Positions 1-11,223 of a stretch of DNA of 64,000 nucleotides are shown here, in pieces; position 1 is the stretch's first letter; each line of letters begins with the position of its first letter. Made by a program: the position numbers and the translations under genes. The notes below the pieces were generated by a model. That model had not been told where the DNA came from. It saw only the letters and a list, made by a program, of their open reading frames with translations, and ran no database searches. The stretch is from Paramarasmius palmivorus (Eukaryota; Basidiomycota; Agaricomycetes; Agaricales; Marasmiaceae). Where the stretch lies: the NCBI GenBank assembly GCA_037176845.1, contig JAYKXP010000038.1:372001-436000 (forward strand). The letters are read 5' to 3'.

Positions 1-847
1 GAAGAATCGTCTTCGTCCCCACAATCCCTTCCTCAGAACTTCAGGTCGTCCTCCAGTGTATGTATAATGTATCGATGACGGCCATCTTCATGCCATCCTT
101 GGACGCGGTCCTGCGAGGCATCGACCGACTGCCAACATACGGCGTGGTACCCAAAGCAGTAATCAAACCCTCATCGCACGTCTTCGAGCATTTACTTTCC
201 TGCGCGCCATTGCATCCCCTACAGGTATATAGCGTGGCAGCATTCCATGATATATACACCCTTGCAGTTCAGGCTTCGGCACATCTACTAGTGATTGACC
301 TGTCGAGGGTTACCGAGGAACTGGCGGAGCGCATGGGGAGCAAATACCTGCTAAAATTGGTTCGTTTACACCTAGGACGGCGGGAATTGTTGAAAGGACT
401 ATTGGCAGTGGAGCCAGAGCTACATAGCCCAACCAAGAGTTGTGGGTTCGAGGGGCAGAGGAAGCTGAAGAGAGGATGGAATTATGGGGTGGCGAGATTG
501 TGTTGGCTGATAAAAGCTGGTGAGCATTTGTTTCGTCTTGACGAATTCATCGTACCATCTCTTTGAATGGCTCCCGGATCTTTGGGAGATCTGGGCTCGC
601 ATTTTTCTGGTCAACATGATATGCAAGTGGAGCCTGGCTGATTCTTGCGATAGATACCCCAGCATCAACGATCAGAGACACAATCGAGGAAGCGACAAGC
701 CAGGTGTCCTGTCGAGACTGCGTGACAACCAGGGATGCCCGTCTCAATGCGCTCCTCACGGAATGGTCTTTAACGAATGTAAGTAAAACCGTTTTTGACT
801 CACTTTAGACGGCTGACGCATCCTTCCTGCAGCGCACCATCCATTGA
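1..847 (+). CDS. BTB/POZ-like domain protein, copy 1 (5' end outside window)
   Basis: This is the C-terminal two thirds of a gene with three paralogues further on. The codon frame starts at base 3. Exons seen are 3-519, 654-778 and 833-847. The first exon begins inside the BTB-like region and continues through a helical BACK-like stretch (HDIYTLAVQASAHLL, then YLLKLVRLHLGRRELLKGLL). The second exon holds a Cys pair (SCRDC) and RDARLNALLTEWSL. The last exon is only 15 nt and encodes R-T-I-H-stop, matching the short terminal exon of the paralogues. The middle exon is 125 nt in all four copies. No lesion is visible. BTB proteins usually mediate protein-protein contacts, often as cullin-3 adaptors, but the role of this fungal family is unknown to me. 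The BTB assignment rests on fold-like sequence features only. Confidence 0.75.
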
Positions 848-2787
848 GGATCCAAAGGGATGACTGCATCAAATGAAATGCAGAAGAAACGATACTGTGG
901 TCGAAATGTTAGCTGTCATGGACGAGGATCACAAGGTGCAGGCAATAAACTAATGCCCTTAGTTTGTCGAAAGTCGAGTTTCTTCAAAATTTGCATCGTT
1001 TTTCGAGTTTCATACCTCAGTTGTGCTTCGCCGTCCATTGTATGCCATCAGCTATCTTGTTTTAGGCTAGGTCCGAGCTGATCTGGGCAAATGGTATGAG
1101 AGCTGCATCTCGAATCGTACTTCTGCAGCAACCTAGAGCCAGCCATCGATACTTGGGCCTGAAGGAACCTCCGTGTCCAAGAGATTCAATTGGTTATTTT
1201 GATGGTTCCAGTATGTTCCCTGTATGTCTTGAGTTATGCTTCTCTACAGTTAAAATTATTGTGCACGTACCAAGTTCAAAAGCTTGTTCGCAATTCAACA
1301 GTGTATCTCTTGCCCCTTATTCCCAATCTTTGCCCTCCAAGCATGCAAGTAATATGACTGGATCCATCTGAATATTCGAGGTAGGAACAGACTAGAGAAG
1401 AAAATCGAGGAAGGTAGTGTTTCATTGTCCAAAGCTCCGGTTGATTGGCGTGAGACTCTTTACATCACTATGCTCCTGCACTGCTCCCATCGTTCCACAC
1501 TAACTCCGAAAAGTTCTTCATTGCGCTCGACCCCAAACGTGAGCGCGTGAGCATTCCTCAGCGTTTGTGTTTCGATGGATATTCGAATGGTTCGTTCATA
1601 TTCTTTGCCGCCAATTACGCTTCATTGTTAGTTCTCCTAGAACTCTACACGCACGTACCCAACCTGTACCTCTGACTCAAGGATCTAGATTCCAGCCCCA
1701 AAATAAGGCCGTTCAGGAATTGTCCAGGATGTCGACGGAGAAGATCACAGGTTTGAGAGTCTTGGGCGTTGGAATTGGGCGTCATTGGGGCTTCGTGTAG
1801 GGTGGAATTCGCCGTAGGTTACGAGGTACGGCGGTATGTTCTGCTGCTATAACAAAAGTTTGACTAGGAACACAGTGTACAACGTTTCAGCTCGCTACAT
1901 CCAGTCATTATCGCCAAGCTCTATCAAGGAAATAGATTTTCGCGTCACCTCAGGCCACGACTGTTGAAATTGCAGAACTCTCAAAGCCAACCAGTTGTTG
2001 TGTAGGAAAGATCGGCCACTTGCCTGAAGGAAGAGTATGTGGGTCTTTTCTGCTTTTGTATATACAATGATTATGGTGACCTGATACAGCTTTTTCGGAC
2101 CAGAAGCCTCTCAAGGGCGATTTCGGCAAGGATCCATGTGCCCAAACTGCAAGTACCAACAAGTACCTCGCTTGTATACACAATAAAGCTAAGCAGTGCG
2201 CAACAACAGGCAACAACCTCAACGACTCCGCCAAGATCATGACCATGACATATCATTAACCTCTCATTGGTCTCGCCCATTGAATAGCCTAGCCAAGGTC
2301 CGCAGCACACGATGCGGTCCCTGGCTGCGGTAGTAGCCTACTTGGACCGGTAAACATTTTATCCTCTCCTCAAAGGATAAGGATCTTCATGTAGCCAGGA
2401 AGTTGTAAGTTGCCTCCGGCCAGCTCGTGTTCTTTCTGAAATCGCGCTGACTTGTACTTCGGTTTAGATGCGTTGATATACATCAGTTTCTCCGTTGTTA
2501 TGTTGACCCTTGAAGTTAACGATTGATTCACAATCAGGCACATATCCGCTTCAGGCCGGCCGATGTGTATCAACACATCTACTTTCCGTTCCAACCCACA
2601 AGTCAGGTCGATCCATAACACAGGAACATCAACTTCTCCGGTTCTCGGTTCTCAGTACTCAACAGCAACACAGTAGCAACCCTTCATCAACTCCTCGCAC
2701 CACGGTGTAGGTTCACCGGTCGACAACGTATAAAACAACTATTCTCTCCCTCAAAATGAATCACCAACCACCCTTTAACTGCCTATC
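848..2787. other. Intergenic, no gene recognised
   Basis: About 1.9 kb with only short unconvincing open frames on both strands. The last 100 bases hold the core promoter of the following peroxidase gene. Confidence 0.6.
2716..2735 (+). promoter_or_regulatory. Core promoter of peroxidase A (CCGGTCGAC + TATAAAA)
   Basis: TATAAAA lies at 2729-2735, about 55 bases before the start codon. Directly upstream is CCGGTCGAC (2716-2724). The same 9-mer lies next to a TATAAAC at 5729-5744 upstream of peroxidase B. An upstream ATG at 2756 opens an out-of-frame 25-codon frame that overlaps the real start, unless transcription begins after it. Confidence 0.45.
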
Positions 2788-4731
2788 ATGCCTCCGCAAC
2801 TCCCAACATGGCTTCTCGGCGCCATTATGTTGAACGGCCCCATACTTGCGGCAAGCGCATACCATTGGCCAGATTACAAGGTTGAATATGCTGATCATGT
2901 CCTTTTCGGTGGAAGTTTCCTTCCAGCCATCGCGATTAACTGTGCGGAACGCGACGAGACAACTATCGCTGCCCAGTGGGTCCGACTTGTATGTCCTTTA
3001 ATATGGAGAATTTCCAGGTATTGACACGTTCATCAGGCGTACCATGATATGTCAACACATAACGTAGACGACGGCACTGGTGGACTGGATGCTTCGATCG
3101 CGTACGAACTGGATAGAGCTGAAGTATGTCCCCGAGTGCTAGCTTAGTTTCAATCTAACATGCCTTTCAGAACATTGGCTCGGGGATGCCGGCTTCAATT
3201 AACGACTTTGTCTTCTTCACTAGTCCTGCCAATGGCTGTGAGTCGCAATCTCGTAGTGCAGAGTGCCTATACTGACTTGAGAACAGTGGCAGATGTGATA
3301 GCAATGGGTACGGTGATTGGCGTAGCTGCATGTGGAGGACCTATAATCCCATTCAGGGCGGGAAGAGTTGACGCGTCGGCAGCCGGCCTACCTGGCGTTC
3401 CCGAACCTCAGCAAGACCTAGCATCGCACACGGAATCTTTCAGGCGTCAAGGCTTCACACAACCCGAGATGATCGGGCTCGTTGCATGTGGACATACTTT
3501 AGGAGGTGTTAGACGTGAAGATTTTCCTCAAGTTATCCATGATACTTCGGTCAATCTCACGACATTCGACTCAACTATCGAATTCGACAACAGAGTGTCA
3601 GTCTGGTCGTTGCTTTTATGCCCATAGTTGCCGATGCTTACCTCAATAGTGTGGCCGAATACCTCGACGGTACGACCAATAACCCTCTCGTTGCTGGTCC
3701 CAATTCGACGACAAATTCGGATTTGCGTATCTTTTCCAGTGATGGAAATGCCACAATGCAAAGGTTCGTGTCCGCTCGTATTACACTCCTCTCGATCCTA
3801 ATCTCTATGTCACCAGCATCGCATCCTCAGAAGACTTCCGCCAAGCCTGCAGCAGCTTGCTCGAAAAAATGATCAATACAGTACCCAGTGGTGTCGAGTT
3901 GTCCGATATCGTGGAGCCTATTGAACACAAAGTTGGCGATACTAGACTGTACCCCAATGATGCTGGTTCTTTCACTTTCACTACGAACATTCGGGTAAGG
4001 ACCTTATGCTGTTTTCGCATGCTATATTCACAGTCGACCTGCTTTGCTAATAGGTCCTTTCCTCAAATCCACAAAGAAAAGTCACGTTATTGTGGAGTGA
4101 CCGCCAGGGTTCAGTATGCGGCACCTCTGGTTGTTCGGTGGACGCGACAGACAGCCGCCCCAGCAGCCTTACCTACGTGGCGAAGTTGCGAGGTTTAACA
4201 TCGGCGACACAGTACTCTTTCAGAACCTCGGTCAACATGACAAGCTCTATCTCGAAGTTCTGGTTCCAGATTGACGAAGGAGACGGCTCGGAAGCGGTAG
4301 TCGTTGATAACGGTGGATCAGGATATGAAATCGACCAGGATTCGGTGTTACTGGATATGGACCGATCTAAGCGCTTCTTCAGACCGGAGGACTTTAGCAA
4401 TTTCATGAACCTGGTTGTCGCGGTGCATCTACCTGTGTTTTCTACTCTTTTCAAAGTACTGATGAAGTCTTCAATAAAGGTTCGAGGCGACGTGACATCT
4501 CAAGTGTCAATTACGACCTATCAGCCTGCAAGCTCGCCGACTGACTTCTTACCCAAAAGGGAAACGCTTCAGTTACTCCCAGATGAGCGCTTCCCTACAA
4601 TTGCCGGCTTCACGTTCTTCTCTGCAAATACTACCGGGAGTCCATCACATCTCGAGGTTCAGGGTACCGTGAATGGTCAGAGTTTCAAGCAGGAGTTCAT
4701 AGACGCTGGGAACATCAATTTTGCTGCTTAG
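2788..4731 (+). CDS. Secreted haem peroxidase A (plant-type superfamily, hybrid-B-like)
   Basis: The gene has eight exons: 2788-2988, 3037-3123, 3171-3237, 3287-3596, 3650-3763, 3817-3994, 4054-4422 and 4480-4731. They encode 525 residues. An N-terminal signal peptide (about 1-24) precedes the peroxidase domain. The distal catalytic pair is Arg66 and His70 in R-L-A-Y-H-D, followed by the calcium-site-like GGLDASI. The proximal haem ligand is His188 in VACGHTLGG, followed by a proximal FDN motif. About 210 residues follow that look beta-rich and have no motif I can name. The arrangement resembles fungal hybrid-type B haem peroxidases as I remember them. Expected activity is hydrogen-peroxide-dependent oxidation outside the cell; the substrate is unknown. 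The donor of intron 4 is GTCAGT, weaker than usual. Peroxidase B follows in tandem and a third copy lies at 20.4-22.4 kb. Confidence 0.88.
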
Positions 4732-5904
4732 CCTACTATTGTTTTGTATTAAGGGCGACCAGATTGTAATGAAGGTTCAAATGAACAATTACTATGTACA
4801 CGCTTGTACGCGTCTCTTTGAAGCAGTGTCTTGGAGCCGACTCAGAGCAGAGGCTGTGCTACACAACTTCTTTTCGTCTCCCATCCTCCCATCGTGATCA
4901 AACCACCAAGGCTCTGGATCTACCTGAAATCAAATGCGAACTACGCGTATAGAAGTGGATGCATCCATCGAACGCCCAAAAACAATGTCTTCAAGACCGC
5001 GTCCCAGCACCAGGTGAGCTTCATAAAAGTTTTTTTTTTTCTGTGCAGTGCATCCATGTTGACTCGGGAAACTAAAGTAGACGACGACTCGCAGTGGAAC
5101 CAGGGACTTACGATTCGACATGCACCACATGCTTTCAAATAGCGTTAACAGTCTAGTCATTGGCGCATCGTAGTTCTGGGTATCCACCGGAGACATGAAG
5201 TTGGGCTATAGCTATGCGTGGTCCACCGGAAGAGATGGGGCGAATTGACACGTTGCAAGTTGTGTCTTTGATTCGCATTCTCATCCTCCAAAGCTCATGT
5301 CGATTCATATAGTCGTTGTGGATAGTCCATTGCCCGCTAGTTCAAGAAGAATGAAGGTGCTTTAGGAAACGGTGTATCCAGGAACAATCGAGGGACTCTC
5401 GCCGCTTAGGATACATTCACTACTCGGCGTGAGTATACCGCTGTTGTCCCTGATGCAACAATTCCCGTGCTTGGGGGTTACTGGGCAGGGTGTGAGCTGC
5501 TATGGGGCGCTTCGAGGATGTTAAAGAACTTACATCGCTCAAGGACACAGTGACACGGACTCCAAAGACTGGCCTTATGACATCCGACATCAAGCTCAAG
5601 GCCCAGCCTCGATACATAGTTCTATGGTTGATACCGTCAAGCACCTGGTTGGCCCTTCAAAGGGTTAATGATTGCCAATACTACTATCGTGTCGGAGATG
5701 TTTGAATACGGAACAGCGTCGAACGGATTATAAACCCGGTCGACGTACAATTGTATTCTAAGCCTGCACGGACGTCGATGGCCGGTCACCATGCGCTCCC
5801 ACTTCGTCCTTCCCCATCTTCTCAACCCTGGTATCAGCTTCGCGATTTGGCTATAATACGATGTCCCAACAATGACAATCGCAAGCCATCTTCCTCTCCG
5901 AATC
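4732..5904. other. Intergenic between tandem peroxidases
   Basis: No supported gene. It contains a run of T at about 5030-5040 and, near 5729-5744, a TATAAAC next to CCGGTCGAC, probably part of the peroxidase B promoter. Confidence 0.55.
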
Positions 5905-7844
5905 ATGGCTCCATTCCTGTCAACAATATTCTGCCTGCTTGTGCTTCGTGTTTTCATCCCCAGGGCGAGTGCATACCACTGGCCTGATCCTCAAATTGAA
6001 TACGCCGACAAAGTTTTGTACGGCGACAGTTTCCTTTCCATATTCCCTATCAACTGTACCCCTCGAGATAATACCACAATTGCTGCGCAATGGATCCGAA
6101 TCGTAAGTCGAGGTTGTGAGGTATACCCGAACCCAATTGATGCCGTTTCTTTCTAGGCATATCATGACATGGCAACCCACAACGTGGACGATGGCACTGG
6201 TGGTCTCGATGCTTCAATTGCTTTTGAGCTAGACAGAGCTGAGGTCCGCCTGACAGCCTCAACTGCAAGAGCCTTATCTCTGATATTTGGCTAGAACATT
6301 GGTTCAGGAATGCTAGCTTCGATCAACGATTTTCTCCCCTTCACAAGTCCCGTGGCAGGCCGTGAGCTTCGTTCTTCAACATAATGACTCTCGCTCATGT
6401 TGCTTTTAGTGGCAGACTTGATAGCAATGGGCACTGTGATCGGTGCAGCCGCATGTCGAGGTCCTATAGTCCCATACAGAGCCGGAAGAGTCGATGCAAT
6501 TTCAGCTGGGCCGCCAGGCGTACCTGAGCCTCAACAAGATTTAGCATCGCACACCGAATCATTCAGACGTCAAGGCTTTACAGAATCTGAGATGATTGGG
6601 CTCGTTGCTTGTGGGCACACTACAGGAGGAGTTAGGCGTAAAGATTTCCCAGAAATTATACACGATAGCTCGGTCGATCTAGCAACATTCGACTCGACGA
6701 CGGCTTTTGATAACAGCGTGTAAGTAAGTAGTGCATATGTCGCTTCTCCCTGATTCGGCTGACACCTCTGCAAGTGTGGTCGAGTATCTAGACGGCACCA
6801 CGAATAATCCTTTGGTAGTCGGGCCTAATGCAACCACTAATTCAGACCTCCGTATCTTCTCGAGCGATGGAAATGTTACCATGCAGAGGTTCTTGTTCCT
6901 GCTATTCGTTTGTCCATCTTCTAACCCTTTATCTAGTATTGCAAGCCCACAGGACTTCAGCAAAACGTGTAGCAGTCTGTTGGAGCGAATGATCAACACT
7001 GTTCCCAAAGGTGTAGGACTATCTGAAGTAGTGGAGCCTATCGAATACAAAGTTAGTGAAGCTATGCTGTATCCCAACAGCGAAGACGGGTTTACTTTGA
7101 CCACTAATCTCCGGGTGAAGCAACTTTGTCCCTGACGCTCCTGGGCATCGCTGACCCTTTTGTCAGATTCTTTCCACCAATCCGAAGAGGACTGTTAGCA
7201 TGTTCTGGAACGACCGGAAAGGATCCGTTTGCGGGGCCTCAGGATGCTCTGTTCAACCCCAGTCATCACGAGAAGCAACCTTAACTTATTTAACGAATAT
7301 GCGGGGTATCAATGGCGGAACGAATTATCTCTTTAACGCCACAGTCAACATAACAAGTTCCATTTCTAGGTTTTGGTTTGAAGTTGACGAAAACGATGGC
7401 TCAGCACCAGTCATAGTGGATAATGGCGGAACGGGGTTCGAGATTGATCAGGACGCTGTTCTGTTGGACATGGGTCGCACAAGACGCGTTTTCAATTTTG
7501 ATGGCGAGTTAGAAAATAGCTTGTTCAAATTGCGGTTGATTGTTGCGGTGCGTCCACTCTGCCTCACCGCGTACTGTGATATTGACTTGAAATGGAAGGT
7601 TCGAGGAGACGAGACATCCCAAGTGTCTGTCACCACTTACATTCCCTCGGATGACCCCATAGGGTTCCTACCAACAATACAGACCATTCAACTGCGCCCT
7701 GATCCCCAATATCCTCCTACAGCTGGTTTCACTTACTTCTCAGTGAATGCTACGGATCGTGTTACTTTCTTTGATGTGCACGGAACAGTGGGAGCGAAAA
7801 CCTTTAAACAAGTATTCATAGATACAGATAGTATCGTCTTCTAA
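5905..7844 (+). CDS. Secreted haem peroxidase B (plant-type superfamily, hybrid-B-like)
   Basis: The gene has eight exons: 5905-6102, 6157-6243, 6295-6361, 6410-6719, 6775-6888, 6937-7114, 7167-7547 and 7599-7844. They encode 526 residues. Intron positions and phases are identical to peroxidase A. The signal peptide (about 1-25, hydrophobic TIFCLLVLRVFI) starts at the second in-frame ATG; an alternative start 11 codons upstream (5872) would bury it. Catalytic residues are distal Arg65 and His69 (RIAYHD) and proximal His187 (VACGHTTGG). Calcium-site-like GGLDASI and several N-glycosylation sequons are present. The frame is intact. It is a tandem duplicate of peroxidase A and probably has the same type of extracellular oxidative function. 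Confidence 0.88.
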
Positions 7845-8698
7845 CCGATGTACACGGGCTGTTCATAGATGTAGAAATACCATTTTCGATCTTCACATCA
7901 GCTTCGAGGAAGGTGATTGAACCAGTGGAGATCCTGGTTAGTCGCTTCAAAGTTCTGTTCTTTTATGGAGGATCATCGATCAAATATAATCATTCGCAAT
8001 TCCACTTCTTTAATCAAGGCCTCACGCGCACGGTTCGGGATTGACATCGTTCTGTGGGAAACCGAACCAGACATGCCACTCTCATGTAACGGCGGAACAT
8101 GCAATAGCCAGTTGCATCATGTGCAGCTGGGCATCTTGGTGCGTCTTCGGCACTAGCTTCTGGCAGCCTTGCCGGCATGCCCGATGTTGTCTGAACACGA
8201 AAGGTTCGAGTGACGAGTCATCTGAGATGTCCGAGTCTATCCACCTACTCGCATTCCTTTGGGGTGACCCTATACAATTCCAAGCAAAAATTGAGATGGT
8301 CTCGTCACACCCTGATCCATAATATTCTTCGACCCGGTGGTCTCACGTTCTCGGCGAATGCTATTGAGGCTATCGCTTTTCTGAAGAGTAAATTGGGGAG
8401 AAGTCAGGATGGGGCTTGGTGTCATACTGTAGACATGAGGTCAGAGGCAGCATTGACAATGTATATAGGACAACAATTGTAAGAGTATCCCCTCGGAACG
8501 CCAGTGTTCGAGAACACGAGAATTGTGGTTGTGACTCGGAGTCTGTCTCATACTAACTATGGTGGACAGCGTCGAAGATACATCCCCGGAACAGCCACTG
8601 CCCGTCCGTCATTCTAAAACTGATCGACACGAACCAAATGAGCTCAATTCGCGTTACACTATAAATACCGGAACTCGCCATTACGACCTTCATCAATA
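7845..8698. other. Intergenic, no gene recognised
   Basis: Short open frames overlap here on the plus strand but none shows a recognisable domain or splice pattern. A TATAAAT at 8660-8666 probably serves the next small gene. Confidence 0.5.
8660..8666 (+). promoter_or_regulatory. TATA box of small membrane protein gene
   Basis: TATAAAT lies 33 bases before the ATG at 8699, a plausible distance only if the 5' leader is very short. Confidence 0.35.
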
Positions 8699-9292
8699 AT
8701 GGCCCACCAACTCTCCCTGTTTAAAGTAATTGCCCTCAGTGAGTTTTCTACCTTTCGCTTTTCAGAGTTCGAGCCTCACTTGGTACCCGCATAGCTTCTT
8801 CTCTTCTTTTCGCTGGATGCGCTTTGACACTCGGGGCTGTCCTCACTGCGTTACTCAAAGACTGCGGTGTCTCTTCTGTCTGCTCAGCATGCTCCATCGT
8901 CGTAGGTGGAACCACAATGCTCGCCCTGTCATTAGTGTAAGTTTAGAACAGAACTCTATTTCAAGAGTCGGCAACTCACTCTGCTACCAAATATAGAATC
9001 GGGATCGATCTCCTCCACCCGGGAGCTTTCATGTCAATGATACTGGCGGAGCTGATATGGATATGTGCGTAAATTGCCTCCTAATGTTTTTCTTTAGAGT
9101 CTGACTTTGCCTGCGAAGCGATCGTTTGGTTAGTGGGTACTGCATTTACCCTTGACGGACAGGCGGCTGTCAACATGCGAACTATGCGACCAATAATGTT
9201 TGGGATGTTACTGGTGAGTCTGAGATCGAACTGGCGGTAGAAGATCGTTCTTGCTGATTTTGCCGCTTTTCGTGTCGCAGGAATCCCGCTGA
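8699..9292 (+). CDS. Small multi-pass membrane protein, function unknown
   Basis: The proposed exons are 8699-8738, 8795-8936, 8997-9064, 9119-9213 and 9281-9292, giving about 118 residues. All introns are GT-AG and in phase. The conceptual protein shows three hydrophobic segments: around residues 5-35 (VIALTSSLLFAGCALTLGAV), 45-65 (CSIVVGGTTMLALSLVIGI) and 75-100 (FMSMILAELIWISIVWLVGT). Such small tetraspan or MARVEL-like proteins are common in mushrooms. The first and fourth acceptors were chosen because nearer AG sites give stop codons. The last exon is uncertain: without the last splice the frame ends at 9240. No homologue was recognised by name. Confidence 0.5.
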
Positions 9293-10240
9293 CACTCCTT
9301 AATATCAAAGTTTCAGTTTCTCAGTCGTAAAAATACAGGAAAAATATTGCTAACCGACAAGACATGGCCCCACGGGGGCGGTTCTACGGTTCACCACAAA
9401 GGATCGTGCATACGCGTAATGGCGGTTTAGATTCTGGGAATGGACTCTTGGTTGGAAATGGACTATTGGAAATGGACCTTTTTTTTCGGAAGATGGACTT
9501 TTGATATTATTTTTGGGTTTTTTAGATAGTTGGATGTTCTTGGATGTAGCATAGTACTAGTAGTCTGTCTTCAACGCTTCCTTCTTCAACGCTTCCTTCT
9601 TCAACGCTTCCTTCTTCATGCGGCCCATTCATCGTTGGTTTCAAGTCCTGAAACGGCCCATGGGACTGAGTACATGTTTCACGGGGTCGAAATGATTCCG
9701 CACCTTCATAATCAGATCTGCCGCACCTCCTTCCTCCACAACTTGAACCTCATCTTCATACGCTGTCGAGAATTTCCAGCAGTCACCGACACCTGAACCA
9801 AACGTGAGCGCTGTGCAGCCTCATATAACAATAGCAAGTGTCCCATATCTAGGATAGCTCCCACCGAGATCCCACCAACCCACAATTTCAGACATCGACG
9901 CGACGATTTTTTTTTGAGCAACAATGTATATTCAGCAAGTGTAAGTAGTGTATCAGCAAAAAATCGACATGCCGTTTCCTCTAATCGTCAAAACGACACT
10001 TCCTAAACTGTATCCTTCTTGGGAATGACAGTGACTCGAAAGTCTCTGGCACTGTCATCGACGGTTGAGTGTTCTACATCGAGCAGCGTGGCATGTTCCC
10101 TGAAGGGGGAGAGGTGAAAAAAAAAGGGTTTATATATGTAAAAGCATTGTTCTCACGGCCATGTGATCGACAAATTTCCCATCAGCCAGCGAAAGCCGGA
10201 ATTCCTGAATTCACCGCTCGGGATTGCAGGAGCTACTACG
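9293..10240. other. Intergenic with simple repeats
   Basis: No supported gene. It holds repeated TGGAAATGGAC-like words at about 9440-9500, poly-T tracts, and a 15-bp tandem repeat listed separately. Confidence 0.55.
9570..9614 (+). repeat. 15-bp tandem repeat, three perfect copies
   Basis: The unit TTCAACGCTTCCTTC is repeated exactly three times. It lies outside any supported gene. Confidence 0.9.
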
Positions 10241-11152
10241 ATGTTCAGAGCATGTTTGGCGCAGGGTGAGTCCTATATTTTGACATGAAAATATTCTCAA
10301 ACTTATCTCTTCATCAGGCTCACGTTCTGTCGCGTCCTCGAGTAACACCTCTCTCTTCCACACCTCTGCTATCTTGCACGCAAAACCCAGGCTAACCCCT
10401 GCCAAAATCAGACAACTGAAATCCGAAAAATGGGAAAGGATTCAAGCCAGTAAACCTAGTCCAATCCTTGGAACACGTTCAGGGGAAGAATGGAAGTGGG
10501 AGCAATGCGACTTGGCGAAGGTTCTCGTGAAAGAGGAAGAGCTTGCTGGCCCACCACAAACGACTGCTACAGAACGGCCTATTGGTGTTGTTCACGAGCC
10601 AAAACACTACGGATTTGGTGTAACACAGACAGAAGCTGAGGAGCTTTTCGGCAAGCTACCAGTGATTAGCAGCAATGTCACGATACACGAAAGTACAAGC
10701 GCAGCTTCGCTCTTGATGGATGCAAAGGCTGGGGAGGCAAGAGAGTTGAAGAAGGCAAATTTGTTCGCAAAGGTGTTGGATTTGCGAAATGCAAATGCAG
10801 ATGGGATCGCATACGAGAATAGACGAAGAATTATCGAAGCTTTCTCTACGCCGGAAAATCCATTCGACCCTGGAAGGCAGGAGGTTCAAGGTATGTTCTT
10901 ATATTCCATATCTCACTCCTGTACTGAACTTTCACCATAGCTGCTATCTTGACGTACCGCATTCGTAATCTTTGGAACCACTTGACCAAATTCAGGCGAG
11001 ACGTGGGTAACCGACGAGGTTTGAGGCAGCTGGTTCACCACAGAGCAAAAATCCTTAGATATCTGAAGCGAACGGACCGTGAACGGTACGATATACTACT
11101 CGAACGCCTTGCTTTAGAACCGGAGGCTATAGAGGGAGAGCTTGTTGTTTAG
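10241..11152 (+). CDS. Mitochondrial small-subunit ribosomal protein uS15m
   Basis: Three exons (10241-10265, 10318-10890, 10941-11152) encode 269 residues. The N-terminus is rich in Ser, Arg and Ala and hydroxylated residues (FRACLAQGSRSVASS), as expected for a mitochondrial import signal. The S15 RNA-binding domain occupies about residues 190-255, with RIRNLWNHL, GNRRGLRQLVHHRAKILRYL and RERYDILLERL. Bacterial S15 is about 90 residues; fungal mitochondrial forms are longer, as here. The protein binds small-subunit rRNA in the mitoribosome. The first exon is only 25 nt. It converges with the J-protein gene; the two stop codons are about 70 bases apart. Confidence 0.92.
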
Positions 11153-11223
11153 TGTACTGAGTTTTCGTTAATGGGATTGTTATTCGAACAAGTCTGCATG
11201 ATATAAGTAAGATATAAAATGGG

